A DNA stretch of 62,484 nucleotides from JAKVCB01 sp963578605 (GTDB lineage: Bacteria > Planctomycetota > Planctomycetia > Pirellulales > Lacipirellulaceae): contig CAUZEA010000024.1 of the NCBI GenBank assembly GCA_963578605.1, positions 1-62,484 on the forward strand. Direction: 5' to 3'. Numbering within the stretch: the first letter of the stretch is position 1; each line of letters starts with the position of its first letter. Both the position numbers and the translations under genes were made by a program. Below the pieces are notes generated by a model. That model worked only from the letters and a program-made list of their open reading frames with translations. It searched no databases and had not been told where the DNA came from. Shown in pieces: positions 28,502-36,202 of this stretch.

Positions 28502-29280
28502 TGATGCCCAATCCGCCTGCCGTTGATCCATTCGCCACTTGGAGGCAAATACTGCACCTGCCCTCCCATCCACGGATGTTGCCGGTCCACGGTAACCAGC
28601 GCTTTGCCGTCATCGGCGATCGGCTCGAAAATCGCCATGTTCGAGGACCAATCATTGATGCGGCCATTGATTTCCAACCACGCGGCACTTCTCGGTCCCG
28701 GATACGGAGGGGACACACGACCGTGCGGGAGGTTTGGTTTATCGATTTGTTTGACACGTCTGGTCTCGCCCAACCACGAACTGCTCATGGAGGCCTGGTG
28801 CTCCCCGCTTGCGTAAAACGCAATGGTTACCCCGCACCCCAGGGTCGGGTCATGCACGTTTCTCATCACCAGCGCACCGGGACGGATCGAATGTTCCATC
28901 GACGTCTCGATCGATCCTCCGATGCCAGCGATCGCTCCTTCCTTGCCGACCAACAAACAGCCCTCCTTCGTGAGTCGCATGTTTTTGTTCAGCGTGCCAT
29001 CCGCTGCACGCGTCGAGAACGCGAGGCTGCCTCCTTGCACAGAGTCGGTAAGCCAGGAATCCCTCTCGGCGCCGATTCTGGCCTGCAGTTGGTCGCCCTC
29101 GGCCAGGTCCATAGCGGGGTCAGCGCCCCGGTTGATCTCGATGCCCGAAACCTCGATCTGGCCCAATTCCTGGGTTTTCCGGGCCTCGGCGGTGGTGGGC
29201 TGCTGTCCTGCCATCCTTCCGATCACCAGGCCAAGCAGGACCGCAACAGCCAGGTGTATTGCTGAAAATCTGCGCGTCAT
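28384..29280 (-). CDS. Secreted protein of unknown function, 3' end probably replaced
   Basis: From ATG 29280 (GGAG eight bases upstream) the product begins MTRRFSAIHLAVAVLLGLV, a signal peptide or membrane anchor. A variable region follows, with KEGCLLVGKEGAIAGIGG and ASMSSSWLGETRRVKQIDKP. The frame is convincing to about residue 264 (GHHALLVG). The last 34 or so residues overlap the glycosidase-like fragment in another frame and look like read-through into foreign sequence. I infer a deletion or rearrangement that joined two genes. No family is recognised. Confidence 0.5.
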   Translation of the reverse strand: MTRRFSAIHLAVAVLLGLVIGRMAGQQPTTAEARKTQELGQIEVSGIEINRGADPAMDLAEGDQLQARIGAERDSWLTDSVQGGSLAFSTRAADGTLNKNMRLTKEGCLLVGKEGAIAGIGGSIETSMEHSIRPGALVMRNVHDPTLGCGVTIAFYASGEHQASMSSSWLGETRRVKQIDKPNLPHGRVSPPYPGPRSAAWLEINGRINDWSSNMAIFEPIADDGKALVTVDRQHPWMGGQVQYLPPSGEWINGRRIGHHALLVGTSRMTTLSNQNRMPLRSATTASGRTAWLPGLPS

Positions 29281-29345
29281 GTTGTGGTCTCCGGTCATGC
29301 TAAAGGCAAATTGAATTTGAGCAGGAAGTTCAAGGGCCGTTGAAC

Positions 29346-30500
29346 TTACATCTCGACCTGTTCTTCTGTCAATTTATCAAGCTTGGCGCGGTTGACTTCG
29401 ATGCCCAGGCCAGGCTGAGCGGGAATCTGGTAAGCACCGTTGTCGAGGCGATAAAACTCATCGACAACCGAATCCCCCTCCAGGTAGAAGTCCGCGCCTC
29501 TAACCTGTTCGCATGCCAGCAAGGCGGGACAAACGGCAGCGAGTGTGATGTTCGCCGCATCTGCTATGCCAGCATAAATCGCTGATCCTATAAAGTTTTC
29601 CATGCCACTCGCTGCGGCCACGTGAGCACGCTGCAGCGCCCCGGCAAAACCGGAATGCCAGTTGGCGTGGAAATTGATGACGTCCGCCGCTTGACGAGAC
29701 CCAATCTCAAACACATCCCCCATCGTTCTTGCCTGCTGATCCAGCATGAGCTTGACTCCCGATCGATTAAGCTCGGGCTTCAGCTTTTCCTGGTAAATCG
29801 AATAGTCAGCCTCGATCGGGTCTTCGGCAAGAAAGACGCCATACCGGGCCACTTCGCACAGCGTGCTGGCTGCCTCTTCTACACTCTTGTAGGCGTAATT
29901 GGCATCCAGCAGAAACTGGGTCCCGGGTTTTAATTGTTGGGAAAACATTTTCATCATCTGGACATCTTTGTCGTAATCGGCGTGCGGTTTTATCTTGAAC
30001 AAGCGAAGCCCCCATTGGGCTTGCCACCGAACCGCCTTCTGGACCATGACTTCCATGTCGTCGGTATGGATCACCAGCATAACGGGCATCGAACGCGTTC
30101 GCCGCCCTCCAAGCAGCGCCCAGACCGGCAGATCTTTTAACTTTCCGACCAGGTCATGCAATGCAAAGTCGAGGCAGTCCACAATTCCACTGGCATCTGC
30201 CACGCCATTATATTGTTCGGGAATCAGCCTGCGCAATTCTGCGGCATCCTTTCCCCGCAGCGACTCGCATGTCGACAAGACCTCATCCCACTCTGCCAGT
30301 GAGGAGGTACCCGGAATGCCTGGGGGATAGTTCAAAGAGGTGGCATAGAATTCGCCGAACCCGGAAACATCCCCACTCGAGAGCTCTACAATGATGACTT
30401 GGATGACCGGTTTTTCACTGGCACCGCTGCTGTACCGGAACGCCTGGCGCAGGCGGATATTACAGCGGTAGGCGACGCATCGGTCAATTTGAGCGAACAT
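29346..30500 (-). CDS. Enolase-superfamily protein, muconate-lactonizing/dipeptide-epimerase-like
   Basis: A 384-residue member of the MLE subgroup. The second-strand base motif is KIK in RLFKIKPHADY, with metal ligands Asp in FLLDANYAYKS, Glu in LAEDPIEA and Asp in LMLDQQARTMG. The C-terminal part ends with the family-typical AQPGLGIEVN. Members isomerise, dehydrate or lactonise acids, and the substrate is not predictable here. It is distinct from the dehydratase at 19.6-20.8 kb. Its start at 30500 lies only 27 bp from the divergent cassette-like genes. Confidence 0.83.
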   Translation of the reverse strand: MFAQIDRCVAYRCNIRLRQAFRYSSGASEKPVIQVIIVELSSGDVSGFGEFYATSLNYPPGIPGTSSLAEWDEVLSTCESLRGKDAAELRRLIPEQYNGVADASGIVDCLDFALHDLVGKLKDLPVWALLGGRRTRSMPVMLVIHTDDMEVMVQKAVRWQAQWGLRLFKIKPHADYDKDVQMMKMFSQQLKPGTQFLLDANYAYKSVEEAASTLCEVARYGVFLAEDPIEADYSIYQEKLKPELNRSGVKLMLDQQARTMGDVFEIGSRQAADVINFHANWHSGFAGALQRAHVAAASGMENFIGSAIYAGIADAANITLAAVCPALLACEQVRGADFYLEGDSVVDEFYRLDNGAYQIPAQPGLGIEVNRAKLDKLTEEQVEM

Positions 30501-30526
30501 GCCATGATTTTAGAAGGTCGCCGCTG

Positions 30527-30769
30527 TTGTTTACGGCACTTCCTGCAATCATTGCCCTGGGGTCACTCGTTTTTCTCATGACGCCGTTTGCAGCCGTGGG
30601 CTTATTACTGTATCAACTAGTCCTTCTGATCGACATACCTGCTCTACGAGTTTGGAACGGCAAGATCACCACGCTTATCGTGCTCGGCTCACTGCAGTGG
30701 TTCTTGATTGGCCTCCTTGTAGCTATCGTTGCACGGTGGATCGGGCAGTCGATCAAACGATCCACTTAA
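30527..30769 (+). CDS. Small two-helix membrane protein, putative integron cassette gene
   Basis: An 80-residue product with two strongly hydrophobic segments (residues about 5-35 and 48-70) and a basic C-terminus (QSIKRST). It starts with TTG at 30527, with AGAAGG nine bases upstream. The TAA stop lies inside ACTTAAC, the 5' core of the attC-like site that follows, as is common for integron cassette genes. No family is recognised. Confidence 0.45.
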   Translation: MFTALPAIIALGSLVFLMTPFAAVGLLLYQLVLLIDIPALRVWNGKITTLIVLGSLQWFLIGLLVAIVARWIGQSIKRST

Positions 30770-30893
30770 CAAATCGTTTCACCGGCGCCCCCTTGTTTGT
30801 CGGTTTTCAACGTCGCCAGATTCGTTTACGTTTTTTGGTTTTTCAAGGTTCACTCGTACCCGTCCACCCGCCCGGTGAACTTTAACGTCAGGT
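30764..30893 (+). other. Putative integron attC recombination site 1
   Basis: The 5' core ACTTAAC (30764-30770) fits RYYYAAC, and the 3' core GTCAGGT (30887-30893) fits GTTRRRY except for one base. Each is followed or preceded inward by a 6-nt unpaired spacer (AAATCG and TTTAAC). Then come L boxes that pair: TTCACCGGCG on the left against CGCCCGGTGAA on the right, with one extra base on the right arm. An extrahelical base in that arm is the hallmark of attC sites, which recombine as folded bottom strands. The length of 130 bp is within the known range. The next gene starts 7 bp after the site. Confidence 0.6.
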
Positions 30894-30899
30894 TTTTAA

Positions 30900-31679
30900 A
30901 TGGGCGTACCGTTCGATCTTGCCCCGACAGCCCGACTGTCTGGTATTCACATGATTGGAACTGTCGTCCGTCGTTTTCTTATCAGCTATCCGGTGTCTCC
31001 TGACATTCTTTCTGACCATCTGCCACCGGGAGCCGAGTGTGCAACCCACGCTGGTTTCGCGTGGGTGTCAGCTTGCTTTGTCCGAATGGATGACATGCGG
31101 CCCAACCTTCTCCCCCGGTTTGTCGGAATGGGCTTCAACTATCTGATTCACAGAACGCGGGCCCGCCTTCCCTTCCCCGATGGCAAGCTGCGCGAGGCAG
31201 TTCTCGTCTTGCAGCCGAACATCAATCGTCAGCTCTTAAGTTCATTTGGCTCCTTGCTGACTGGCGTTGGATTTCGAACCCGTGAAATTGACTTCACCGA
31301 TGACGATCACAACTGGCGAATCCGGATGGTCTCTGAGGGCGAACTGTTGTACGACGCGACAATCCTCAAATCGAGCTGCTCCGAATCAATCTCCAGCGAC
31401 TCCCGGTTTACAACCGCTCAAGAAGCTGACGACTTCCTTCTTGGTGTGTCCTTTGGCGGACAGTGGGGCAAGGGCCAACGCAACCTGAAACTACTGCCCG
31501 AAACCCATGATCCGTGGGCGACACTTGCTTGCACTTGCATTACGCATAAAAATCAGTTTCTGGAAACACTTGGAGTCGATGCGGTTGATGCAGATCACGT
31601 TATCACGATGACACAAATCCCGCATTACTTCGGAATCACTCCAATCAAGACAGCTTTGAATTGCGTTAACCGAACCTGA
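30900..31679 (+). CDS. DUF2071/YqjF-like protein, putative integron cassette gene
   Basis: A 259-residue protein resembling the DUF2071 family (acetoacetate decarboxylase-like fold): FLISYPVSPDILSDHLPPG and GFAWVSACFVRMDDMRPN near the N-terminus, then DDDHNWRIRM. The ATG at 30900 lies 7 bp after attC-like site 1. A second ATG at 30951 would give a start closer to the homology. The TGA stop is inside the 5' core-like sequence ACCTGAA of attC-like site 2. The enzyme activity is unknown. Confidence 0.68.
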   Translation: MGVPFDLAPTARLSGIHMIGTVVRRFLISYPVSPDILSDHLPPGAECATHAGFAWVSACFVRMDDMRPNLLPRFVGMGFNYLIHRTRARLPFPDGKLREAVLVLQPNINRQLLSSFGSLLTGVGFRTREIDFTDDDHNWRIRMVSEGELLYDATILKSSCSESISSDSRFTTAQEADDFLLGVSFGGQWGKGQRNLKLLPETHDPWATLACTCITHKNQFLETLGVDAVDADHVITMTQIPHYFGITPIKTALNCVNRT

Positions 31680-31764
31680 AAAATCGCTCAATCGGAACGG
31701 CGACTGAGGTGGAATCTGAATTCGAAAGTCACCGGCCGCCGCCCAGTTAGCTCGGTCGTTAGGC
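31674..31764 (+). other. Putative integron attC recombination site 2
   Basis: The 3' core GTTAGGC (31758-31764) is a perfect GTTRRRY match. The 5' core ACCTGAA (31674-31680) is degenerate but overlaps the stop codon, and is followed by the same spacer AAATCG as site 1. Inner arms CTCAATCGGAACGGCG and CGCCGCCCAGTTAGC are imperfectly complementary, many differences being transitions that allow G-U pairs. The length is 91 bp. The next open frame begins 37 bp downstream. Confidence 0.5.
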
Positions 31765-31800
31765 GACTTGACTTAACCGCGTGGCACTACACACGATCGG

Positions 31801-32046
31801 ATGGAATTTGCGATGGAATACAAAGAATTTATTTTCGTCGGGATGGGGAAACGACAATTTATACTCTCCCAGGACAGCGTTTCGGTTGCGTGTGGGGGTT
31901 CGAACGTCACTCTCCTTTTGAAGGGCTTGGACTACGACCATCCACCGAAATGCCATTGCCGTGCTGCATCAACGTCGATCTGGTTTTGGGTTCGCGATTT
32001 CAATTGGCAGCGCCCCTTTAACTTAGCTGCCCGTCTTTCTCTTTGA
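31801..32046 (+). CDS. Chimeric small ORF after attC-like site 2 (truncated cassette gene)
   Basis: The first 40 codons (MEFAMEYKEFIFVGMGKRQF, then SVACGGSNVTLLLKG) look like a genuine N-terminus. From position 31930 the DNA becomes a near-identical copy of the leader and start of the DUF1559 gene at 39.6 kb, so the original 3' end has been lost. Near 32011-32028 the sequence cgccccTTTAACTTAGCT resembles the 3' end of an attC site (same TTTAAC spacer as site 1). No domain is recognised. Confidence 0.35.
   Translation: MEFAMEYKEFIFVGMGKRQFILSQDSVSVACGGSNVTLLLKGLDYDHPPKCHCRAASTSIWFWVRDFNWQRPFNLAARLSL
31930..31987 (+). repeat. 58-bp copy of the DUF1559 gene leader and start
   Basis: This segment matches 39557-39614 at 55 of 58 positions. 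In the other copy it covers the leader and first codons (GTG, MLHQRRSGF) of a DUF1559 prepilin-like gene. Here, after MLHQRRSGF, the similarity stops. It is a dispersed duplicate or recombination scar. Confidence 0.9.
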
Positions 32047-32288
32047 CAGACACCCTTTGCTTAGATTCTGGTGGGGTGCTGTTTCATTTCCTATGCCGCT
32101 GTTCGATCAGGCAGAAAATGTTTTGCGCGAGTTGTCAAAGGGGCTGGCCAGCAGCACGGCGAGCAGTGCCCGAAGTGCGGCAGCCGGTTCGGGTACCGCC
32201 GCCGTGCCGTACCCGAGTGGGGTGGTGTCGTCATCGCCCGACAGGCAATCGAACCGGCCAGATGGGATCGTAGCCGCCAGCGGATAAA

Positions 32289-33323
32289 TTAGATGCTGAC
32301 CAGTGTTATGAATGTTCGGATTGGCACGTTGCTCTTGCCCGGCTCCTGGTCACCCAGCTCACTCATCACTTGATCGACGCTGAAGTTCTCAATGTGCCAG
32401 CCGTTGATATTCCAGTTAACCGTGTCGTTACCCGACCGATCACTCAGAATCACGGCTCCGTTGGGCTTGGCACCGGCGAGGATTCCTTCGTACTGATCCT
32501 TAACCCTATGGATCCAATCCTTTGAGTCCGACTCGACCTTGAACGCCATGGAGACAGTTCCGTACTCATCAACGTGACAGGTGTCAGTTTGGTACTGATC
32601 CTTAACGTTCACGAAGTTCACTGTGACGCTTCCTCGCAGGTTGTCACTTCGGGCATCGGGGGTCGCGTGGCAGTTGAAGGTGATGTCGTTCCATATGCGC
32701 TGTGAGTAGTCATAGATCTTATGCTGCTCACCCCCCTCGCCGACAATGCCATTATTAGATCGCGTGGAATTGTGATCGACTCCGTCTGCATCGAGGCTGG
32801 TTTTGGCTGGAAATTCCGACAAGTTTGTCATCGTTCCATCGGTCCAGATTCCGCCATACATCCCGGGGCCATGCTCCAGTCGGTGCTTGGAAACGGAATC
32901 TGAAAGTTCTGGAACTGGCATCGGATGCGGAGTGGGATTGGAGCCTTCTGGATTATCAGTCTCGAAGTCACTCTCGATGCCAGTTGTGCCACCGCCACCA
33001 TCGCCGACAATGCCACGATTGGAGCGTGTGGAATTGTGATCTACCGCACCACCGCCTTCGACGCCGGTGACCACCGGCCCGTTCTCGTCGCTCAAGACGC
33101 CCTGGACGGTCATCCGCTCGGGGATGCTCTGGACGGAGTCCGGCCCACCGTAGCCGCATCGTAAGTCGTGACCAAACTGGTGATCGCCATGTTCCAATCC
33201 TGCAACAAAAGCGGTATCGGGTAAATCAATCGCGGCACCTCCCATCAGGTCGGCAGCAAACAACGTCTTAGCTTCCAGAGTTTCATACTGACCACGAGTT
33301 TTTGAGTATTTCGAAAAACGCAT
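32289..33323 (-). CDS. Surface/exported protein with LEaK.LFAADL N-terminus
   Basis: From ATG 33323 the product starts MRFSKYSKTRGQYETLEAKT followed by LFAADLMGG, a variant of the LE.R.LLAAD motif found at the N-terminus of many large planctomycete surface proteins. GGAAGG precedes the start. A 15-residue motif (VDHNSTRSNRGIVGD) occurs near residue 94 and again near 182 as VDHNSTRSNNGIVGE. The C-terminal 150 residues are rich in Asn, Asp and Val and look like a beta domain of unknown type. The N-terminus and leader closely match the broken gene at 38490. Confidence 0.7.
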   Translation of the reverse strand: MRFSKYSKTRGQYETLEAKTLFAADLMGGAAIDLPDTAFVAGLEHGDHQFGHDLRCGYGGPDSVQSIPERMTVQGVLSDENGPVVTGVEGGGAVDHNSTRSNRGIVGDGGGGTTGIESDFETDNPEGSNPTPHPMPVPELSDSVSKHRLEHGPGMYGGIWTDGTMTNLSEFPAKTSLDADGVDHNSTRSNNGIVGEGGEQHKIYDYSQRIWNDITFNCHATPDARSDNLRGSVTVNFVNVKDQYQTDTCHVDEYGTVSMAFKVESDSKDWIHRVKDQYEGILAGAKPNGAVILSDRSGNDTVNWNINGWHIENFSVDQVMSELGDQEPGKSNVPIRTFITLVSI

Positions 33324-33446
33324 TTTCGGGTATCCTTCCGGTTGATGGGGTACGAAAAGCACCGATTTGTAGGCTCAGTACCCGGTAACTCAGCAGCCAG
33401 TTATGGTTCCCGACGGCCACGCGGCACTGTTTTTTCAAGAAAGGGC

Positions 33447-33469
33447 AAAAAGGGGTTGTTTTCAGCCCC
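33447..33469 (-). terminator. Possible minus-strand terminator hairpin
   Basis: On the minus strand GGGGCT-GAAAAC-AACCCC forms a six-pair stem (one wobble) followed by five T residues. It sits about 120 bp upstream of the minus-strand surface-protein gene, so what it would terminate is unclear. Confidence 0.3.
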
Positions 33470-33642
33470 AGAACGGGACCACCGGGGCAACCAGCTCAAC
33501 CGCTGGCCACTAGCAAATTGATTTCAACCTCCCCCAAGGAAAGAACCAGGGCAGGGGCAAACTCCCGGGGCACCTCCGGCGCCCTCAAATCCCGCCTGCG
33601 GTCCTGATGGTGACGGCGAGCTGGCCCCCTTGTTGAGAGTAA

Positions 33643-33698
33643 GATAAAGCTCCCAGAAAGATCCCCCATGAAAGGCACATTCAACCATTACCCGGAAC
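33643..33698 (+). repeat. Left copy of a direct repeat flanking the nitrilase gene
   Basis: The segment gataaagctcccagaaagat... ending ccattacccg matches 34833-34887 with six or seven substitutions and one 1-base gap over about 55 bp. The copies lie on the same strand 1.19 kb apart and bracket one gene. Confidence 0.82.
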
Positions 33699-33775
33699 TC
33701 AAAACGATATTGTCAAAGCCAACGCCTCTGCGAGGTGATCGCATAAATTCTGCCATGAGAAAGGAACTTTGAACT

Positions 33776-34636
33776 GTGGCCACCCTTGTACTGGCAACCT
33801 GTCAATTCTGTGTTCACAAGCAACCTGAGCGGAACCTTGAATCCGTGCTGCGGCAGCTCAAAATGGCAAAGGCCAAAGGGGCCCACCTCGTGCATTTCTC
33901 CGAGGCCTGCCTCTCCGGATACCTTGGTGTTGAAATTCAATCTCATCGGGAGACTGACTGGGATCGGACTAATTCTGCCATGCGCGAGGTCTTGGCTGCG
34001 GCCAGGCAGTACCGCCTGTGGGTGGTCATGGGCTGCAACCACAGACTCACCGGGAATCACAAACCGCACAATTCCCTCTACGTCATAAACGACCGGGGAC
34101 AAATTGTGAATCGGTACGACAAAATGTTCTGCTGCGGAGAGAACAACAAGGACGGTGACCTGCGTCACTACAGTCCGGGAGAGTCGATGGTCACCTTTGG
34201 CCTGCGAGGGATCAAGTGTGGACTCCTTATCTGTCACGATTTCCGGTACCCGGAACTCTTCCGCGAGTACAAACGACTGGGTGTTGAACTCATGCTTGTC
34301 TCTTTCCACAATGCGCGCATGACGCAACAACAATTGGACATGTACACGATTTGCGTCCCTGCAACGATCCAAGCTGCAGCCGCCAGTAACTATTTCACTG
34401 TGAGCGCAAACAACGGAACGCAAAAATACGCCTGGCCAAGTTTTGTCGTGAACGCCGAGGGCAAGGTCATCAGTCGGGCGCGACCACACCGCGCCGCTGT
34501 GCTGGTCAACACGGTTGACACGAAGCAAAAGCTGCGGGACGCCTCCGCTGCATGGCGTGACCGCTGCATGCGGGGCATTTTCCACAGTGGCACTTTGGTC
34601 AGGGACCCCAGATCCCAGAACAGGAGAGCAATTTAG
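33776..34636 (+). CDS. Carbon-nitrogen hydrolase (nitrilase superfamily)
   Basis: The 286-residue protein has the catalytic triad of the superfamily: Glu in HFSEACLSGY, Lys in RYDKMFCCGE and Cys in LLICHDFRYPEL. These enzymes hydrolyse amides, carbamoyl groups or nitriles; the branch cannot be resolved by eye. It starts with GTG 33776 (VATLVLATCQF). Upstream and downstream lie the two copies of a 55-bp direct repeat, so the gene may be a separable module. An amidase gene is 1.6 kb away on the other strand. Confidence 0.86.
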   Translation: MATLVLATCQFCVHKQPERNLESVLRQLKMAKAKGAHLVHFSEACLSGYLGVEIQSHRETDWDRTNSAMREVLAAARQYRLWVVMGCNHRLTGNHKPHNSLYVINDRGQIVNRYDKMFCCGENNKDGDLRHYSPGESMVTFGLRGIKCGLLICHDFRYPELFREYKRLGVELMLVSFHNARMTQQQLDMYTICVPATIQAAAASNYFTVSANNGTQKYAWPSFVVNAEGKVISRARPHRAAVLVNTVDTKQKLRDASAAWRDRCMRGIFHSGTLVRDPRSQNRRAI

Positions 34637-35146
34637 GATGACCGTTGTCATGCCCTGCACATGACAAGTCCGGACGACTATTTCGGTTTCTCGGTGACCA
34701 CTCAACCCAAAGGTCGGAGCTGGCTGAGGACTTGTGTTGGGAAAGACTAACCGGCAAGCAACGTGTCCTCCCACTACCGGTAACGTTCATTTACACTGGT
34801 CACATTATGGATTTCACGTGTAACGTTCACGGCGACAAAGCTCCCAGAAAGCCCCCCATGAAAGGCGTATCCAAACATTACCCGTAGCAGGCTCGCGCCA
34901 AAGCGATTGCCGTTGGGCCTGGTGCCGTCATAGACGAGAAAAACCAGACCGTCGGCGGGGGAAGACGACCAGCATACGTCCCTCCTTTGGTTACAATAGC
35001 CTGGTGCGGCGAAGGCATGAACGCATGCAAACTGACCCGGCGGTGCTATGTCGAGCAGCCCGGCCCGATTTGTGTGAACAAGCACACCCCAGACACATTT
35101 TCGTTATCGAACAACAAGTTGGCCAGCCAGCTCACACGTAACACCA
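34637..35146. other. Intergenic region with direct-repeat copy
   Basis: This 510-bp stretch holds the right copy of the 55-bp repeat (34833-34887) and, just before it, a short sequence taacgttca that occurs twice 43 bp apart. Open frames here lack any similarity. The promoter of the GYF-PH gene should lie at its 3' end. Confidence 0.45.
34833..34887 (+). repeat. Right copy of the direct repeat flanking the nitrilase gene
   Basis: See the left copy at 33643-33698; shared blocks include aaagctcccagaaag, cccccatgaaaggc and cattacccg. Confidence 0.82.
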
Positions 35147-35911
35147 ATGCCAAAAGATTGGTTCATCAACCAGAACGACAAGACGTACGGTCCTTACCCG
35201 TCGGCCCGCTTAAAGGAACTCGCATCCGCCGGCCGGATTTCGCCGGAAGCGTTGGTCGCAAATTCGTCGAACGGACCTTGGCATCCAATCTCTCGTATAA
35301 AAGGACTCCAACTTACTACCCCATCCGCTACCCCATCCGCTACCCCATCCGCTACCCCATCCGCTACCCCATCCGCTCCTCCATTCGCTCCCCCACCGCC
35401 GCAGACTCCGCAAGTTCCGGCAGACCATGATCATCACACCGAAGATACATCTCGCCCTCTAAAAGCAGACTCAGAGCAACTCACCATCACCGAGCAACCC
35501 GTGTGGTCAGGCCGCCCGTCACAAATCACGAATATCAAGACATTCATTCTGTGCGGTTTATTCTGTTGGCTAATCGTCCCTTTGTTTGTCGCTGGTTGGC
35601 GTTGGCTTGTCATCCGCTGTATCTCGTTCGAGCTCACGACACAGCGCTTTAAGGTTTCGCACGGAGTATTGACGCGACGCACCGATGAACTGGAACTATA
35701 CCGCGTCAAGGACACGTCGTACTCACAGTCTTTATTTGAACGCAGCTTCGGACTAGCCAGCATTCAAATGACAACTTCCGATCTGTCCAATCCTTCGGTT
35801 ACCATTAATGCGATTGGCGCATCACAGGCTAAACAACTCAGAGAGCAGATACGTACGCTCACGGAGGAACTTCGCGATCGAAAACGAGTCCGCGAGATCG
35901 ACTACGCGTAG
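35147..35911 (+). CDS. GYF-domain/bacterial PH-domain membrane protein
   Basis: Residues 4-52 (DWFINQNDKTYGPYPSARLK ... GPWHPISRI) form a GYF_2 domain, a peptide-binding module common in planctomycete membrane proteins. A linker rich in Pro and Ala with ATPS repeats follows. Then come one or two transmembrane helices (TFILCGLFCWLIVPLFVAGW) and a bPH/DUF304-type domain with LELYRVKDTSYSQSLFERSF. The C-terminus is a charged helix. The role is unknown; a membrane-associated scaffold is plausible. The start is ATG 35147. Confidence 0.8.
   Translation: MPKDWFINQNDKTYGPYPSARLKELASAGRISPEALVANSSNGPWHPISRIKGLQLTTPSATPSATPSATPSATPSAPPFAPPPPQTPQVPADHDHHTEDTSRPLKADSEQLTITEQPVWSGRPSQITNIKTFILCGLFCWLIVPLFVAGWRWLVIRCISFELTTQRFKVSHGVLTRRTDELELYRVKDTSYSQSLFERSFGLASIQMTTSDLSNPSVTINAIGASQAKQLREQIRTLTEELRDRKRVREIDYA
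35318..35377 (+). repeat. 12-bp tandem repeat, five perfect copies, in the GYF-PH linker
   Basis: Five identical copies of accccatccgct encode a Thr-Pro-Ser-Ala linker in frame. Perfect identity suggests recent slippage; copy number may vary between strains. Confidence 0.93.
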
Positions 35912-35913
35912 AC

Positions 35914-35982
35914 TGTCGAACAAAACAATGCACCCGAGCGGGAATAGCGCCGCGCGTTCGCTGCGCTCATTAACGCTGGTGG
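35914..35982 (+). other. Possible decayed attC-like site after the GYF-PH gene
   Basis: Just after the stop, gtcgaac-aaaaca-atgcacccgagcg resembles the 5' half of an integron attC site (RYYYAAC core, spacer, L box), and gctcATTAACGCTGGT resembles the 3' half of site 1. The 3' core does not fit GTTRRRY and the arms pair poorly. I report it with low confidence because the two better sites are only 4-5 kb away. Confidence 0.22.
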
Positions 35983-36202
35983 CAAACAGATTCCATTGCA
36001 GATATATCGATTTAAAAAAGGGGATCTTTACAAAGCCTGGTCGCCCTCTACCGGTCGTTGGAGCTGGTTTGTGATTTAGAAAAGCAGATCTTTGTTCGTG
36101 ACCGCAGTGGGCCAAGACAGAGGCCCCTACTCTCCTCCCCAGTAACGGAGGGCGCGAACTCGAGCCCGCGCGTGTGGCCTTCTATCCCCGGGAAGAATAT
36201 AG

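Noticed and set aside
31885..31910. tRNA-like T-loop (gggggttcgaac)
   Set aside because: The flanking bases cannot form the T stem, and no acceptor, D or anticodon arm is found around it.
32043..32292. Short overlapping plus-strand frames, one with CPKCGSRFGYRRR
   Set aside because: The zinc-ribbon-like string stands alone, and the three frames give equally poor proteins. No start signal or second CxxC is seen.
35318..35377. Repeat array as CRISPR or recombination site
   Set aside because: Perfect 12-bp units lie within the coding frame of the GYF-PH protein and encode a Pro/Ala/Ser/Thr linker.
30500..36200. Prophage or defence island
   Set aside because: No phage structural, integrase, restriction, toxin or nuclease gene is visible; the repeats and attC-like sites explain the accessory look better.
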